The notes: generated by a model from the sequence alone, not told the origin. Shown: positions 1 to 9,227, numbered from the stretch's first letter. The stretch is DNA of 64,000 nt from Oscillospiraceae bacterium (GCA_910574935.1 CAJTCU010000013.1:45934-109933); one strand, 5' to 3'. Numbers and translations: made by a program.

Positions 1-1221
1 TGGCAGCAGGAGACCGGCCTGCCCCTGTACGACAGCTTTGACAGCTACTATGAGACCATTAAGAAGATCGTGGAAAACCACCCCACCAATGACGCGGGCG
101 AAAAGGTCTATGGCTTTACAGCTTTCTCTGAGAAGGGCGAGGAGTTCTATAAGACTCCTCTGGCCTACCTGGGCTTGTTCGGCGTCAGCGGCGGTGTAAA
201 CACCAGCGGCGGTTCCATTACCCACTATTACAAGCTGAACGACGACGGGAGCATTGCCTACTGGGTGGACACCGAAGAGGGCCTGCGGGTGGCAAAATAT
301 ATCAACCAGTTCTGGCGTGACGGCCTCATTGACCCCGACTTCCAGACCAAAGACTACGACGCCTCTGTGGCCTTTATGTCTAACGAGCGCGTGGCCGGCA
401 ACATTGGCACCTGGTGGCACAACCACGTGGGCGGCCACCAGATCTGGATGTCCACCGAGGACGACTGGACCATTGAGAAGCGCATGCAGTGCGTGACCTT
501 CCAAGAAGGCGACGCCACCCCCGCCCTGATTTCCGACAACTTTATCCGCACCACCCGCTGCATCATTACCGACAAGTGCCAGAACCCTGAAAACGTGATG
601 AAATACTGGAACTGGGAGGTTACCCCCCTGGGCCTGGCCTTTGTTACCATGGGTCCCGAGGGCGAAGAGCGGGCCTGGAGCATTGACGAGAACGGAGACG
701 CTAAGTTCAGCGACCTGTACTGGTACGGTAAAGAGGGCGATGATACTTTCCTGTGGGATAGCTGGGAAGAGGACATGGGCAGCTTTAACTACTGGATGAT
801 GGCCCCGGGCTATACCCCCGAGGACAAGATGGACAACCCCGGCGAGGGCTGGGCCGATCCTGTGGTGAAGATTAACGCGTGGGACCCCATTGGCGACTTC
901 AGCCAGCTGGATCAAGACAAGCTGGCCCCTGGCAACAAGGTCATGCAGTCCCACTATGAGACCTCCACGCCTTATCTGTGGGACCAGACCCTGTGGACCC
1001 TGAGCTTCTCTCCGGACGACCCCGAGCAGCTGATCAACCAGGACGTGGCGGACTGCATTTCCAGCGCATGGGTGCAGGTGGTTATGGCCAACACCGAGGA
1101 AGAGTGCGTAGAGCTCTTTGAAAAGATGAAGAACGACCTGCACGCCATGGGTCTAGACGACCTGGTGGCGTTCCAGCAGGCAGCCCTGGATAAGAACAGG
1201 GCCAAGATGGAAGGCAACTAA
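1..1221 (+). CDS. Carbohydrate ABC transporter solute-binding protein (5' partial)
   Basis: This is the C-terminal part (about 406 residues) of an extracellular solute-binding protein for a sugar ABC transporter. The frame is open to base 1 with no start, so the signal peptide and lipobox lie outside the window. The surviving part is rich in aromatic residues (NIGTWWHNHVGG, then WYGKEGDD and FLWDSWEEDMG), as in family-1-type lipoproteins that bind oligosaccharides. It would capture a glycan at the cell surface and pass it to permeases presumably encoded upstream. The GH127 and GH31 enzymes that follow on the same strand suggest an arabinose- or xylose-containing substrate; that link is inference from context. 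Confidence 0.82.
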   Translation, partial: WQQETGLPLYDSFDSYYETIKKIVENHPTNDAGEKVYGFTAFSEKGEEFYKTPLAYLGLFGVSGGVNTSGGSITHYYKLNDDGSIAYWVDTEEGLRVAKYINQFWRDGLIDPDFQTKDYDASVAFMSNERVAGNIGTWWHNHVGGHQIWMSTEDDWTIEKRMQCVTFQEGDATPALISDNFIRTTRCIITDKCQNPENVMKYWNWEVTPLGLAFVTMGPEGEERAWSIDENGDAKFSDLYWYGKEGDDTFLWDSWEEDMGSFNYWMMAPGYTPEDKMDNPGEGWADPVVKINAWDPIGDFSQLDQDKLAPGNKVMQSHYETSTPYLWDQTLWTLSFSPDDPEQLINQDVADCISSAWVQVVMANTEEECVELFEKMKNDLHAMGLDDLVAFQQAALDKNRAKMEGN

Positions 1222-1265
1222 GTCAACTAAGTCAACACAATTTTCATTTGTCTTATAGCTGGTGA

Positions 1266-1301
1266 CCAGCCCGCGTCTCCTTTTTTGGCGGCGCGGGCTG
1301 G
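1266..1301 (+). terminator. GC hairpin after the solute-binding protein gene
   Basis: Ten-base perfect arms (CCAGCCCGCG at 1266-1275 and its complement at 1292-1301) enclose a 16-base loop containing six T. The hairpin lies about 45 bases after the stop. There is no T-run after the second arm, so it may be a processing or weak termination signal that leaves the hydrolases partly co-transcribed. Confidence 0.5.
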
Positions 1302-1421
1302 CTGCTTAATAAACACCATGGCTCCTGTGGCCTGGCCGCTTTGTGAGCCCTCACTCCCCTGCCCCCAAAGCTCTTGGGCAGATTTATCATAAGAAAATTT
1401 TTACCCAGAAAGGAAATCACC

Positions 1422-3332
1422 ATGCCTTACCAAGACATCAACCTGAAAAACATCAAAGTGGACGACGGTTTCTGGAACAAACGCATCCGCAACGCAGTAG
1501 AAAACGTGGTGCCCTACCAGTGGCGGGTCCTTAACGACCAAGAGCCCGGCGCCGCCCCCAGCCACGCGGTGATGAACTTTAAAATTGCCGCTGGAATGGA
1601 AGAGGGGGAGTTCTCCGGTTATCAGTTCCAAGACAGCGACCTGGCCAAGTGGATGGAGGCCGCGTCCTTTAGCTTGATCTACCATGATTCTGCGAAAGTC
1701 CGGGCCGCCCTGGAAGAGGCGATTGACATTATTGAAAAAGCCCAGCAGTCCGATGGCTACCTGGACACCCACTATATTCTGGCAAAACCAGACAAAAAGT
1801 GGCGGGAGATTGCCCATGGCCACGAACTGTATTGCTCGGGCCATATGCTGGAGGCCGCCGTGGCCTACTATACCGTTACTGGCAGCGACCGGCTACTGAA
1901 GGTGATGGAGAAAAATGTACGGCTTATCCGCCAGGTGTTTGGCAAGGGAGAGGGACAGATCGACTCCTACCCGGGCCACGAGGAACTGGAGCTGGCCCTG
2001 ATGAAGGCCTACCGGGCCACCGGGGAGCCGGTCTATTTTGACCTTGCCCAGTACTTTGTGGAAAATCGAGGCGAAAAGCCCGGATTTATGGAAGAGGACC
2101 GCTTTTTAGAGCTCAGCGGCAAGGACCGCTGGCTGGGCCCCGACTATCACCAGGCCCATGCCAAAATTCGGGACCAGAAGGCCGCCGAGGGCCACGCGGT
2201 GCGGGCCATGTACTTCTTCACCGGGGCGGCGGACGTAGCCCTGGAGACCGGCGACCCCACCCTAAAGGCGGCCCTGGAGGACCTGTGGCGCAATGTGACA
2301 GGCCGACGGATGTACATTACCGGAGGCGTGGGGTCTCAAGGAGACGGAGAGCGCTTTACCATTGACTACGACCTGCCTAATGACACCTGCTACACCGAGA
2401 CCTGCGCGGCCATTGGCCTGGCCATGTGGGCCCTGCGGATGCTGCGCCTGGAGCCAGATTCCCGCTACGCGGACGTGATGGAGCGGGCCCTGTACAATAA
2501 TGTTCTTAGCGGCATCTCCGAGGATGGGGAGCATTACTTCTACGTGAATCCCCTACAGCTGAAGCCGGACGTGGCCAAGTACCGCCGGGACCACGAGTCT
2601 GTGGAGCCGGAACGGGTAAAATGGTTTGGCTGCGCCTGCTGCCCGCCCAACGTAATCCGTACTCTGTGCGGCCTGGGGGGCTATGTATATACCCAGCAGG
2701 GGAATGCCATCTACCAGCACCTGTATGTAGGCCACAGTGCGGAGATGGAGACAGATAAGGGCACGGTCCGGCTTTGCTGCCAGTCCTCCATGCCCTGGCA
2801 GGGCGCGGCCTCCATTACCTACTACGGGCCAGAGGGGGTCACCCTATATCTGCGGGTGCCGGAGTATGCCAAAAACTTTACCGTATCCCAGAGCGGCACG
2901 GTCCTGAACCTTAACATTGAAAAGGGCTACGCAAGACTAGAGCCAAAGGACGGATGCACCTACCAGGTGAGCTTTGCCATGGAGGCCCAGTTTGTCCAGG
3001 CCAACCCCCGGGTTACCGAGGATTGCGGCAAGGCCGCGGTGCTGCGGGGGCCCCTGGTATATTGTGCGGAAGAGGCGGACAACGGCCCCCTGCTGAACAG
3101 CTTTACAGTGGATATGGGCATAGCTCCCACAGCGGAAGAGAGCCCGCTCTTTGGGGGCATTACCCTGCTGAAGGTAAAGGGCACCCGCCCCGACCCAAAC
3201 CAGTGGCCGGAGGACCAACTATATAGTCCGGCTCCCAGCGCCCGGGTAAATGCAGAGCTGAAGCTAATTCCCTACTTCCTATGGAACAATCGGGGCCTGG
3301 GGGAAATGTTGGTGTGGATGAACGCCCGATAG
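1422..3332 (+). CDS. GH127 beta-L-arabinofuranosidase
   Basis: Glycoside hydrolase of family GH127 (formerly DUF1680), which removes terminal beta-L-arabinofuranose from plant hydroxyproline-rich glycoproteins and arabinans. The 636-residue length fits the family. The Bifidobacterium HypBA1 active site can be read off: Glu326 and Cys328 in YTETCA match the zinc ligands Glu338/Cys340, Cys406-Cys407 in GCACCPPN match nucleophile Cys417 and Cys418, and Glu310 in GDGERF falls exactly where the acid/base Glu322 should be. No signal peptide is seen, so it is probably cytoplasmic and acts on imported oligosaccharides. The ATG at 1422 is preferred because AAAGGA lies just upstream. An in-frame extension to 1374 has no ribosome binding site. 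Confidence 0.93.
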   Translation: MPYQDINLKNIKVDDGFWNKRIRNAVENVVPYQWRVLNDQEPGAAPSHAVMNFKIAAGMEEGEFSGYQFQDSDLAKWMEAASFSLIYHDSAKVRAALEEAIDIIEKAQQSDGYLDTHYILAKPDKKWREIAHGHELYCSGHMLEAAVAYYTVTGSDRLLKVMEKNVRLIRQVFGKGEGQIDSYPGHEELELALMKAYRATGEPVYFDLAQYFVENRGEKPGFMEEDRFLELSGKDRWLGPDYHQAHAKIRDQKAAEGHAVRAMYFFTGAADVALETGDPTLKAALEDLWRNVTGRRMYITGGVGSQGDGERFTIDYDLPNDTCYTETCAAIGLAMWALRMLRLEPDSRYADVMERALYNNVLSGISEDGEHYFYVNPLQLKPDVAKYRRDHESVEPERVKWFGCACCPPNVIRTLCGLGGYVYTQQGNAIYQHLYVGHSAEMETDKGTVRLCCQSSMPWQGAASITYYGPEGVTLYLRVPEYAKNFTVSQSGTVLNLNIEKGYARLEPKDGCTYQVSFAMEAQFVQANPRVTEDCGKAAVLRGPLVYCAEEADNGPLLNSFTVDMGIAPTAEESPLFGGITLLKVKGTRPDPNQWPEDQLYSPAPSARVNAELKLIPYFLWNNRGLGEMLVWMNAR

Positions 3333-3650
3333 AGAAAGCGGCAAAAAAAGATAATATAGCCGCCAGATAAAACATCCACACCCGTGCCGGGCCGCCCCAA
3401 GGGGGGCCTTATCTGCCCAAAAATCATGTTAACGTATTTGGGCCGGTCAAGGCTCTTGCTTGGGGAGTTCTAATGGTGGCGGGTACTGAAGGGCGCTTTT
3501 TCTGGCAAGTGTCCTTCCCTGTAATGCGTTTTTAAGGGACAGAGCAAGGCCGCGGGGCTCTGTCTCCCACCCGGAAGGGGCCTAACGCCCTTTCACGGCG
3601 AGTGTATTCATCTTTTGTTTCTATTCTATATTTTTAAAGGAGTTCCTTCT
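3333..3650. other. Intergenic region between GH127 and GH31 genes
   Basis: No convincing coding sequence is seen. It contains a GC-rich inverted repeat near 3389-3408 and a second hairpin with 8-bp perfect arms (GACAGAGC at 3538-3545 and its complement at 3557-3564). An A/T-rich stretch and the ribosome binding site AAAGGAG follow immediately before the GH31 start. No clear promoter could be assigned. Confidence 0.5.
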
Positions 3651-5675
3651 ATGCAACGCTTTTTTAAGGAAAACGGCGCCCTGGTCTGGCGGGGCAATGG
3701 CGAGACTCTGGTTCTGGAGCCCTGGGGGCCGGACAGCCTTCGGCTGCGCTCCCGGATGATGGGAGATATTTTGGACGATGATTTTGCCCTGCTGCCCAAT
3801 CCCCCCGCCCATGGCCCAGTTCAAATTGAGGTGGAGGACCAGCGGGCCAGCATCACCAACGGCAAAATTCGTGCCGAGCTGGACTATGACCCCTGGTTCC
3901 GAAACTGCCGGGTTCATTACTATAATCAAGAGGGCAAACTTCTGCTGGAAGAGGCCTTTAACTACGGCGGCCTGAAGAAGTACGCCCGGGAGTTTACCCC
4001 CCTACCTGGGGGCGACTACCGGCTGACCCTAAACTTCGAGGCCCCGGAGGACGAGAAGCTCTTCGGCATGGGCCAGTATCAGCAGGAATATTTGGACCTA
4101 AAGTACAGCGTGGTGGAGATGTCCCAGCGGAACACCCAGGTGAGCGTGCCCTTTCTGCTCTCCAGCCGGGGCTACGGCTTTTTGTGGCACACCCCCGCTG
4201 TGGGCAAGGCCACCTTTGCCAAAAACTTTACCCAGTGGCAGGCCGACGCCAGCCGTCAGGCGGACTACTGGATTACCGCTGGGGACAGCCCCGCCGAAAT
4301 CATTACCCGGTACGCCTCGGTAACGGGTACCGCCCCCATGATGCCCGAGTACGGCCTGGGCTTTTGGCAGTGCCGCCTGCGGTACTGGAACCAGGAACAG
4401 CTGCTGGAGGTGGCCCGGGAGTACAAGCGCCGGGGCCTGCCCCTGGACGTAATTGTGGTGGACTTCTTCCACTGGCCCAAGATGGGGGACTTCCGCTTTG
4501 ACCCAGAGTTTTTCCCAAACCCCAAAGCCATGGTGGACGAGCTGAAAGAAATGGGCGTGGAGCTGATGGTCTCTGTATGGCCGCAAATTGCCCTGACCAG
4601 CGAGAACTATGAGGAAATGCGCCAGCAGGGCCTGCTGGTGCGTGCCGAGCGGGGCAACCAGGTGACCATGCAGTGGCCGGAGGACAGCACCTTTTACGAC
4701 GCCACCAACCCCCGGGCCCGGGCCTATGTGTGGGAGAAGTGCAAGAAGAACTACTACGACTACGGCATCCGCATTTTCTGGCTGGACGAGGCGGAGCCCG
4801 AGTACGGGGTGTGCGATTTTGACAACTACCGCTATCACCTGGGCAACGCCTCCCGGGTGAGCAATATCTACCCCCAGCTGTATGCCCGGGGCTTTTACGA
4901 GGGCATGGAGCAGGCGGGGCAGAAGAACATTGTCAACCTGATTCGCTGCGCCTGGGCTGGCAGCCAGCGGTATGGGGCCCTGGTGTGGTCCGGGGACATT
5001 GACAGCACCTGGGTGGACTTCCGGCGGCAGATCTGCGCGGGCCTGAACATCTCCCTGGCGGGCATCCCTTGGTGGACCACGGACATTGGCGGCTTTTCCG
5101 GCGGCGACCCCACAGACCCAGCCTTTCAAGAGCTGCTGGTGCGGTGGTTTCAGTTTGGCGCCTTCTGCCCGGTAATGCGCCTGCACGGCGACCGGGTTCC
5201 CTCCAAGATGATCTACAATAAGGCCGGGGACAAGGTGATGCACGCCGGGGCCGACAATGAGATCTGGAGCTTTGGGGAAGAAAACTATCAGGTTTTGCGG
5301 AAGTACCTGCTCTTCCGGGAGACCATGCGGCCCTATGTGCGCCAGCTAATGCGGGAGGCCCACCAGACCGGCGCGCCGGTGATGCGGGCCATGTTCTACC
5401 AGTTCCCGGAGGACGCTAAGTGCTGGGAGCTGACAGACCAGTACTGCTTTGGCCCGGATGTGCTGGTAGCCCCGGTAACCCAGCCGGGGGCCGCGGAGCG
5501 AACCGTGTACCTGCCCGCCGGGTGCGGGTGGACCAGCCTGCACGACGGGGCCCGCTATGAGGGCGGCCAAACCGTGACCGCCAGCTCCCCCCTGGAGGTG
5601 ATTCCCGTGTTCCTGCGGGAAGGAACCCACCAGGAGTGGATAAAGGCCCTTGACTCCTTCCCCGTTTTCCATTAA
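3651..5675 (+). CDS. GH31 alpha-glycosidase (alpha-xylosidase/alpha-glucosidase type)
   Basis: Retaining glycoside hydrolase of family 31, which cleaves terminal alpha-linked xylose or glucose. In its 674 residues the N-terminal beta-sandwich is followed by the catalytic barrel. The nucleophile Asp379 is seen in IFWLDEAEPEYG and the acid/base Asp449 in VWSGDIDSTW. The WxDEAEPE form is common in YicI-like alpha-xylosidases, but exact specificity cannot be read from sequence. No signal peptide is present, so a cytoplasmic role on imported oligosaccharides fits. The ATG at 3651 follows AAAGGAGTT; a 12-codon in-frame extension upstream has no ribosome binding site. It lies in the same direction as the GH127 and transporter genes. 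Confidence 0.92.
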   Translation: MQRFFKENGALVWRGNGETLVLEPWGPDSLRLRSRMMGDILDDDFALLPNPPAHGPVQIEVEDQRASITNGKIRAELDYDPWFRNCRVHYYNQEGKLLLEEAFNYGGLKKYAREFTPLPGGDYRLTLNFEAPEDEKLFGMGQYQQEYLDLKYSVVEMSQRNTQVSVPFLLSSRGYGFLWHTPAVGKATFAKNFTQWQADASRQADYWITAGDSPAEIITRYASVTGTAPMMPEYGLGFWQCRLRYWNQEQLLEVAREYKRRGLPLDVIVVDFFHWPKMGDFRFDPEFFPNPKAMVDELKEMGVELMVSVWPQIALTSENYEEMRQQGLLVRAERGNQVTMQWPEDSTFYDATNPRARAYVWEKCKKNYYDYGIRIFWLDEAEPEYGVCDFDNYRYHLGNASRVSNIYPQLYARGFYEGMEQAGQKNIVNLIRCAWAGSQRYGALVWSGDIDSTWVDFRRQICAGLNISLAGIPWWTTDIGGFSGGDPTDPAFQELLVRWFQFGAFCPVMRLHGDRVPSKMIYNKAGDKVMHAGADNEIWSFGEENYQVLRKYLLFRETMRPYVRQLMREAHQTGAPVMRAMFYQFPEDAKCWELTDQYCFGPDVLVAPVTQPGAAERTVYLPAGCGWTSLHDGARYEGGQTVTASSPLEVIPVFLREGTHQEWIKALDSFPVFH

Positions 5676-5714
5676 AATATAAAATCGAGATATCTTGACA
5701 GGAGGCACTTTCTC

Positions 5715-6974
5715 ATGAACAAAGATTTCTACGCCGGTAACCGCCGGCGTCTATACGAACAGATGAAGCCGGGCTCCCTGCTGGTCCTCTTCTCCGGCAT
5801 GGAGGTCCGCAAGACCAATGATGAGTTCTACCCCTTCTACACCAACCGCAACTTCCTCTACCTGACCAACCTGGACCAAAAAGAGTCCGCCCTGATTGCC
5901 CAAAAGGACAGTGCCGGCCAGGTGACGGAAAAGGTCTATCTGCTGCCCCCGGATCTGATGGCCGAGCGCTGGACTGGGAAACGCATTCAGCCAGACCAGG
6001 CGGCAGAGCTCTCTGGCATAGAGAGCATCGGCCTGGTGGGTGAGTTTCAGGCCGAGCTGCACCGGCTGGCTGCCAGCGGACGCTTTCAGCACTTATACCT
6101 GGACCTGTACCGGGCCTCTCCCTCTGACCGGGATGAGCCCGCCCACCTGCTGCTCAAGCGAGTACAGAGCGATTACCCCTACCTAAGGGTGGAGAACGCC
6201 AACGCCCTGATCCGCCGGCTGCGCACTATTAAGCAGCCCTGCGAAATCGCGGCCCTGCGAAAGGCGGAAGAGATTACTTCAGCGGGTATCACCGCCATGA
6301 TGCGGGCCTCGAAGCCCGGCATGTACGAGTACCAGTACAAGGCGGTGTTCGACTATGCCCTGGGCCAATACGGGCCCCAGGGGCCAGGGTTCCCCTCTAT
6401 TATCTCCGCGGGGAAAAACAATTTCTGCATTCACTACTACGCCTACCAGGGCCAGGCCCTGGATGGGGACATGGTCCTCAATGACGTAGGGGCCTGGTAT
6501 GACCATATGATCACTGACGTTTCCAGGGGCTGGCCCTGCAACGGCAAGTTTAACGACCGCCAGCGGCAGCTCTATGAGATGGCTCTGGCGACCTCGGACC
6601 ACATGTTTGGCATCATTAAGCCGGGGATGAAAATGGCTGATGTAGACGGCGAATCCCACCGGTATTGCGCCCGGCTGATGAAGGACGCGGGACTTTTGGA
6701 TGACGTGAAAAACATCGGCCGGTACATGTGGCACGGCGGGGCCCACCACGTGGGCTTTGACGTTCACGACGTGGTGGAGGTCCCAGAGGTGATTGGCCCG
6801 GGCATGGTGTTCTGCGTGGACATCGGTATCTATCATGAGGAGCTGGGCATTGGCTTTAGACTGGAGGATAACTGCCTGGTCACCGAGACAGGCTGCGAGA
6901 ACCTCTCGGCCTGCACGCCCCGGACCATAGAGGCCATTGAGGACACCATGCGCCAGAATTTCGTGGCGTTTTAA
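5715..6974 (+). CDS. Xaa-Pro aminopeptidase family protein (M24B)
   Basis: Dinuclear metallopeptidase of the M24B family, which removes N-terminal residues preceding proline. It is 419 residues long with an N-terminal AMP_N-type domain (ARKTNDEFYPFYTNRNFLYLTN region) and a C-terminal pita-bread domain. Metal ligands seen are Asp257 (NDVGAWYD), Asp268 (MITDVSRGWP), a His in HHVGFDVHD, and Glu384 (GFRLEDN). The usual ligand Glu in the IEPGIY motif is Asp369 (VDIGIY), a conservative but unusual change. The start ATG has AGGAGG 10 bases upstream. It follows the GH31 gene by 39 bases and is followed 16 bases later by the EutH-like gene, so the three may be co-transcribed. Confidence 0.9.
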   Translation: MNKDFYAGNRRRLYEQMKPGSLLVLFSGMEVRKTNDEFYPFYTNRNFLYLTNLDQKESALIAQKDSAGQVTEKVYLLPPDLMAERWTGKRIQPDQAAELSGIESIGLVGEFQAELHRLAASGRFQHLYLDLYRASPSDRDEPAHLLLKRVQSDYPYLRVENANALIRRLRTIKQPCEIAALRKAEEITSAGITAMMRASKPGMYEYQYKAVFDYALGQYGPQGPGFPSIISAGKNNFCIHYYAYQGQALDGDMVLNDVGAWYDHMITDVSRGWPCNGKFNDRQRQLYEMALATSDHMFGIIKPGMKMADVDGESHRYCARLMKDAGLLDDVKNIGRYMWHGGAHHVGFDVHDVVEVPEVIGPGMVFCVDIGIYHEELGIGFRLEDNCLVTETGCENLSACTPRTIEAIEDTMRQNFVAF

Positions 6975-6990
6975 GCATGGGGAGCGGGGA

Positions 6991-8064
6991 ATGAACGAGG
7001 TACTGATGATCGTGATGGCCGTGGGCGCGGTGCTGGGGGGCTTTGACCGGCTGCGGGGCAACAAGTGGGGCTTTGGCGACAAGTTCGAGACCGGCTTTAT
7101 GCTGCTGGGCTCCATGGCCCTGTCTATGGCCGGGATGATCTGCCTGGCCCCGGTGCTGGCCAACTGGCTGGGCCGGGTTATTGTGCCCTTGTATCAGCTG
7201 ATGGGCGTGGACCCAGGCATGTTCGGCAGTGTGCTGGCCATTGATATGGGCGGCTACCAGCTCTCCAAAGAACTGGCCAGAGACCCGCAGATTGGCAGTT
7301 ACGCGGGCCTGGTGGTAGCGGCCATTTTCGGCTGTACCCTGGTGTTTACCGTGCCGGTGGGCATGGGGCTAATTCAGCGGGAGGACCGGCCCTTTTTTGC
7401 CCAGGGGGTGATGCTGGGTCTAGCGGCCATGCCGGTGGGCCTGGCTGTGGGCGGGCTGCTCTGCGGCCTGACCTTACTGGAATGCCTGTGGCAGAACCTG
7501 CCGGTGTTCCTTTTGGCAATCCTGCTGTTTATTGGCCTACGGCTGATCCCGAACAAGATGGTGAAGGGCTTCTGCCTCTTGTCCGAGGGCATCCGCTGGC
7601 TGGTGACCATTGGCCTGGTGCTGGCCGCCGTGGAGTCCATGACTGGCTGGAACCCCATTCCGGGCATGACCCCTATTGCCGAGGCAATGGATACTGTGGC
7701 CTCTATCGGTGTGGTGCTGCTGGGCAGCCTGCCTATGGCGGAGTTGATCCGCCGCCTGCTGGTGCGGCCCTTTGCCTGGCTGGGGGACAGGCTGGGCATG
7801 AAACCCCAAAGCCTGACGGGCATGCTGGTGGGCCTGGTCAGCGCCCTGCCCACCCTTTCTATGTACAAGGATATGGACAGCCGGGGCAAGGTGGCGGCAG
7901 GGGCCTTTTTGGTCAGTGGTACCAGTCTTTTGGCCGCGCACATGGCCTTTGTGGTTAGCACCGAGCCCCCCATGCTTTTAGCCGTGCTGGCCGCCAAGCT
8001 GGCCGGGGCCCTGGCCGCCGTAGCACTGGCCCTGGCCTCTCGAAAAAAGGAAGCGGGGGCGTGA
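6991..8064 (+). CDS. eutH: EutH-like ethanolamine permease
   Basis: Integral membrane protein of 357 residues with about ten hydrophobic segments, recognisable as the EutH family that carries ethanolamine across the cytoplasmic membrane. Characteristic stretches include MGVDPGMFGSVLAIDMGGYQ and FTVPVGMGLI near residues 75-130, and TEPPMLLAVLAAKLAGALAA near the C-terminus. The ATG at 6991 directly follows the purine stretch GGAGCGGGGA. None of the enzymatic eut genes (eutBC, eutADE) or microcompartment shell genes are nearby, so this is an orphan transporter downstream of an aminopeptidase. A rho-independent terminator follows. The family assignment is fairly sure; the substrate is inferred. 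Confidence 0.85.
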   Translation: MNEVLMIVMAVGAVLGGFDRLRGNKWGFGDKFETGFMLLGSMALSMAGMICLAPVLANWLGRVIVPLYQLMGVDPGMFGSVLAIDMGGYQLSKELARDPQIGSYAGLVVAAIFGCTLVFTVPVGMGLIQREDRPFFAQGVMLGLAAMPVGLAVGGLLCGLTLLECLWQNLPVFLLAILLFIGLRLIPNKMVKGFCLLSEGIRWLVTIGLVLAAVESMTGWNPIPGMTPIAEAMDTVASIGVVLLGSLPMAELIRRLLVRPFAWLGDRLGMKPQSLTGMLVGLVSALPTLSMYKDMDSRGKVAAGAFLVSGTSLLAAHMAFVVSTEPPMLLAVLAAKLAGALAAVALALASRKKEAGA

Positions 8065-8085
8065 GACCGCTCTCCCAAAGATAGC

Positions 8086-8126
8086 AAAACGCCGGGACTC
8101 TAAAGCAGAAGTTCCGGCGTTTTTTA
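8086..8126 (+). terminator. Rho-independent terminator after eutH
   Basis: AACGCCGG-type arm (ACGCCGG at 8089-8095) pairs with CCGGCGT at 8114-8120 and is followed by a run of six T. It ends the aminopeptidase-eutH transcript. Confidence 0.85.
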
Positions 8127-8138
8127 TCATACCTTTGG

Positions 8139-8190
8139 TTAAGGCAACACCGCGCAATACGGTGCTTAGAATTGTGCGGTATTGCCTTAA
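8139..8190. repeat. Near-perfect 20-bp inverted repeat (small palindromic repeat)
   Basis: TTAAGGCAACACCGCGCAAT at 8139-8158 and the complement at 8171-8190 match at 18 of 20 positions around a 12-base loop (GGTGCTTAG core). The same words (GGCAATACCGC, AAGCACCGT) recur in the larger element at 9048-9227, so this is probably a compact relative or a deletion derivative of that element. Confidence 0.7.
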
Positions 8191-8260
8191 CTTAAGCAAA
8201 GATAAGTTTCCACGTAGAGACCATGTTCCCATGGGCCCTAGAGTGCCACCCTAATAATCA

Positions 8261-8301
8261 CAAAGGGCCAAGACTTGGTTTTGCCAAGCCCCGACCCTTT
8301 G
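8261..8301 (-). terminator. Hairpin downstream of rubrerythrin
   Basis: Read on the minus strand, CAAAGGG pairs with CCCTTTG (outer arms) and CTTGG with CCAAG (inner arms), about 40 bases beyond the rubrerythrin stop. The following T content is modest (TGATTATT), so this is a likely but not textbook terminator. Confidence 0.5.
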
Positions 8302-8340
8302 ACCGCTGTCTTTTCCCTATCCTGTTGTTCGGTGGTAATA

Positions 8341-8880
8341 TTAGTAGTTCTCGGGCTTTACCTGGAAATAGCTCTGGGGATGGGCGCAGACCGGACAGAC
8401 CTCCGGGGCCTTCTTGCCCACGCAGATGTGGCCGCAGTTCCTGCACTGCCAAATGGCGTCCCCGTCCTTAGAGAACACCGCCCCTTCCTCCAGGTTCTTC
8501 AGCAGCTTACGGTAGCGTTCCTCGTGCTCCTTTTCAATCTTCGCTACGCCCTCAAACAGGTTAGCAATCTGGTCAAAGCCCTCTTCCCGGGCGGTCTTGG
8601 CAAAGCCCGCGTACATGTCGGTCCACTCGTAATTTTCTCCTTCGGCCGCGGCCTTCAGGTTCTCCTTGGTCTCGCCAATACCGCCATTGAGCAGCTTAAA
8701 CCACATTTTGGCGTGTTCCTTCTCGTTGGCGGCGGTCTCCTCGAAAATGGCGGCGATCTGCTCGTAGCCGTCCTTACGGGCCTTGCTGGCAAAGTAGGTG
8801 TACTTGTTGCGGGCCTGGCTCTCACCGGCAAAGGCGGTAAGCAGGTTAGCCTCGGTTTTACTTCCTTTTAGTTCAGGCAT
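8341..8880 (-). CDS. rbr: Rubrerythrin
   Basis: Cytoplasmic non-heme di-iron peroxidase that reduces hydrogen peroxide in anaerobes. In 179 residues there is an N-terminal four-helix ferritin-like domain with the iron-ligand ExxH pairs ([10 protein letters not shown] and [10 protein letters not shown]). A C-terminal rubredoxin-like domain has two CxxC knuckles (CRNCG and CPVC) that bind one Fe(Cys)4 centre. The start ATG has AGGAGG-like purines upstream and a well-formed promoter about 80 bases further up. It stands alone between a terminator hairpin and the 9.0 kb repeat element. Confidence 0.97.
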   Translation of the reverse strand: MPELKGSKTEANLLTAFAGESQARNKYTYFASKARKDGYEQIAAIFEETAANEKEHAKMWFKLLNGGIGETKENLKAAAEGENYEWTDMYAGFAKTAREEGFDQIANLFEGVAKIEKEHEERYRKLLKNLEEGAVFSKDGDAIWQCRNCGHICVGKKAPEVCPVCAHPQSYFQVKPENY

Positions 8881-8962
8881 GGGACGTTCCTCCTTGTAAA
8901 AAATTTAGCCGTATTAAGATTGCAATGCGTGTACTTGTGGCCTTGATATACTGCTTTTAGAT

Positions 8963-8991
8963 ATTATGGCATAAAATGGCAAAAATGTCAA
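8963..8991 (-). promoter_or_regulatory. Sigma-A promoter of rubrerythrin
   Basis: On the minus strand, TTGACA (8991-8986) is separated by exactly 17 bases from CATAAT (8968-8963). Confidence 0.8.
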
Positions 8992-9047
8992 TAATTCTTA
9001 TTTTTAGAAATCTGGGAAGCGGTCATATTGGGAAATCAAAAAAACAC

Positions 9048-9227
9048 CTAGGGCAATACCGCAGAATTCTAAGTACCGTATTGCGCAGTCAGATTTTTCT
9101 TCAGAGGGTACAGATTGAGCGCCGTCCATCTCACCATTGACCAGCGAAAGCTGTGCCCTATCACGGAAAATCTGCAAGCAAGACGGTGCTTAAGGCGCCA
9201 CCCGCGAATGGTGCGGGGTTGCCCTAG
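9048..9227. mobile_element. MITE-like element, about 180 bp, with long terminal inverted repeats
   Basis: The left end begins CTAGGGCAATACCGCA and runs through AAGTACCGT to CAGATTTTTC. The right end, read on the minus strand, begins CTAGGGCAACCCCGCA and runs through AAGCACCGT to CAGATTTTCC. The imperfect terminal repeats are about 50-65 bases long and enclose a short unrelated centre with no reading frame. TA flanks the GGGC...GCCC ends on both sides, as expected for Tc1/mariner-IS630-type target duplication. The element is non-autonomous. Confidence 0.7.

Noticed and set aside
3333..3650. Riboswitch or small RNA in the GH127-GH31 gap
   Set aside because: Two hairpins are present, but no conserved core of a known riboswitch or 6S-like RNA could be recognised.
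4098..5243. A 381-codon open frame on the minus strand opposite the GH31 gene
   Set aside because: It is antisense to a clearly conserved enzyme, has GC-driven composition rich in Val, Gly, His and Pro, and shows no domain. It is a by-product of GC-rich third positions.
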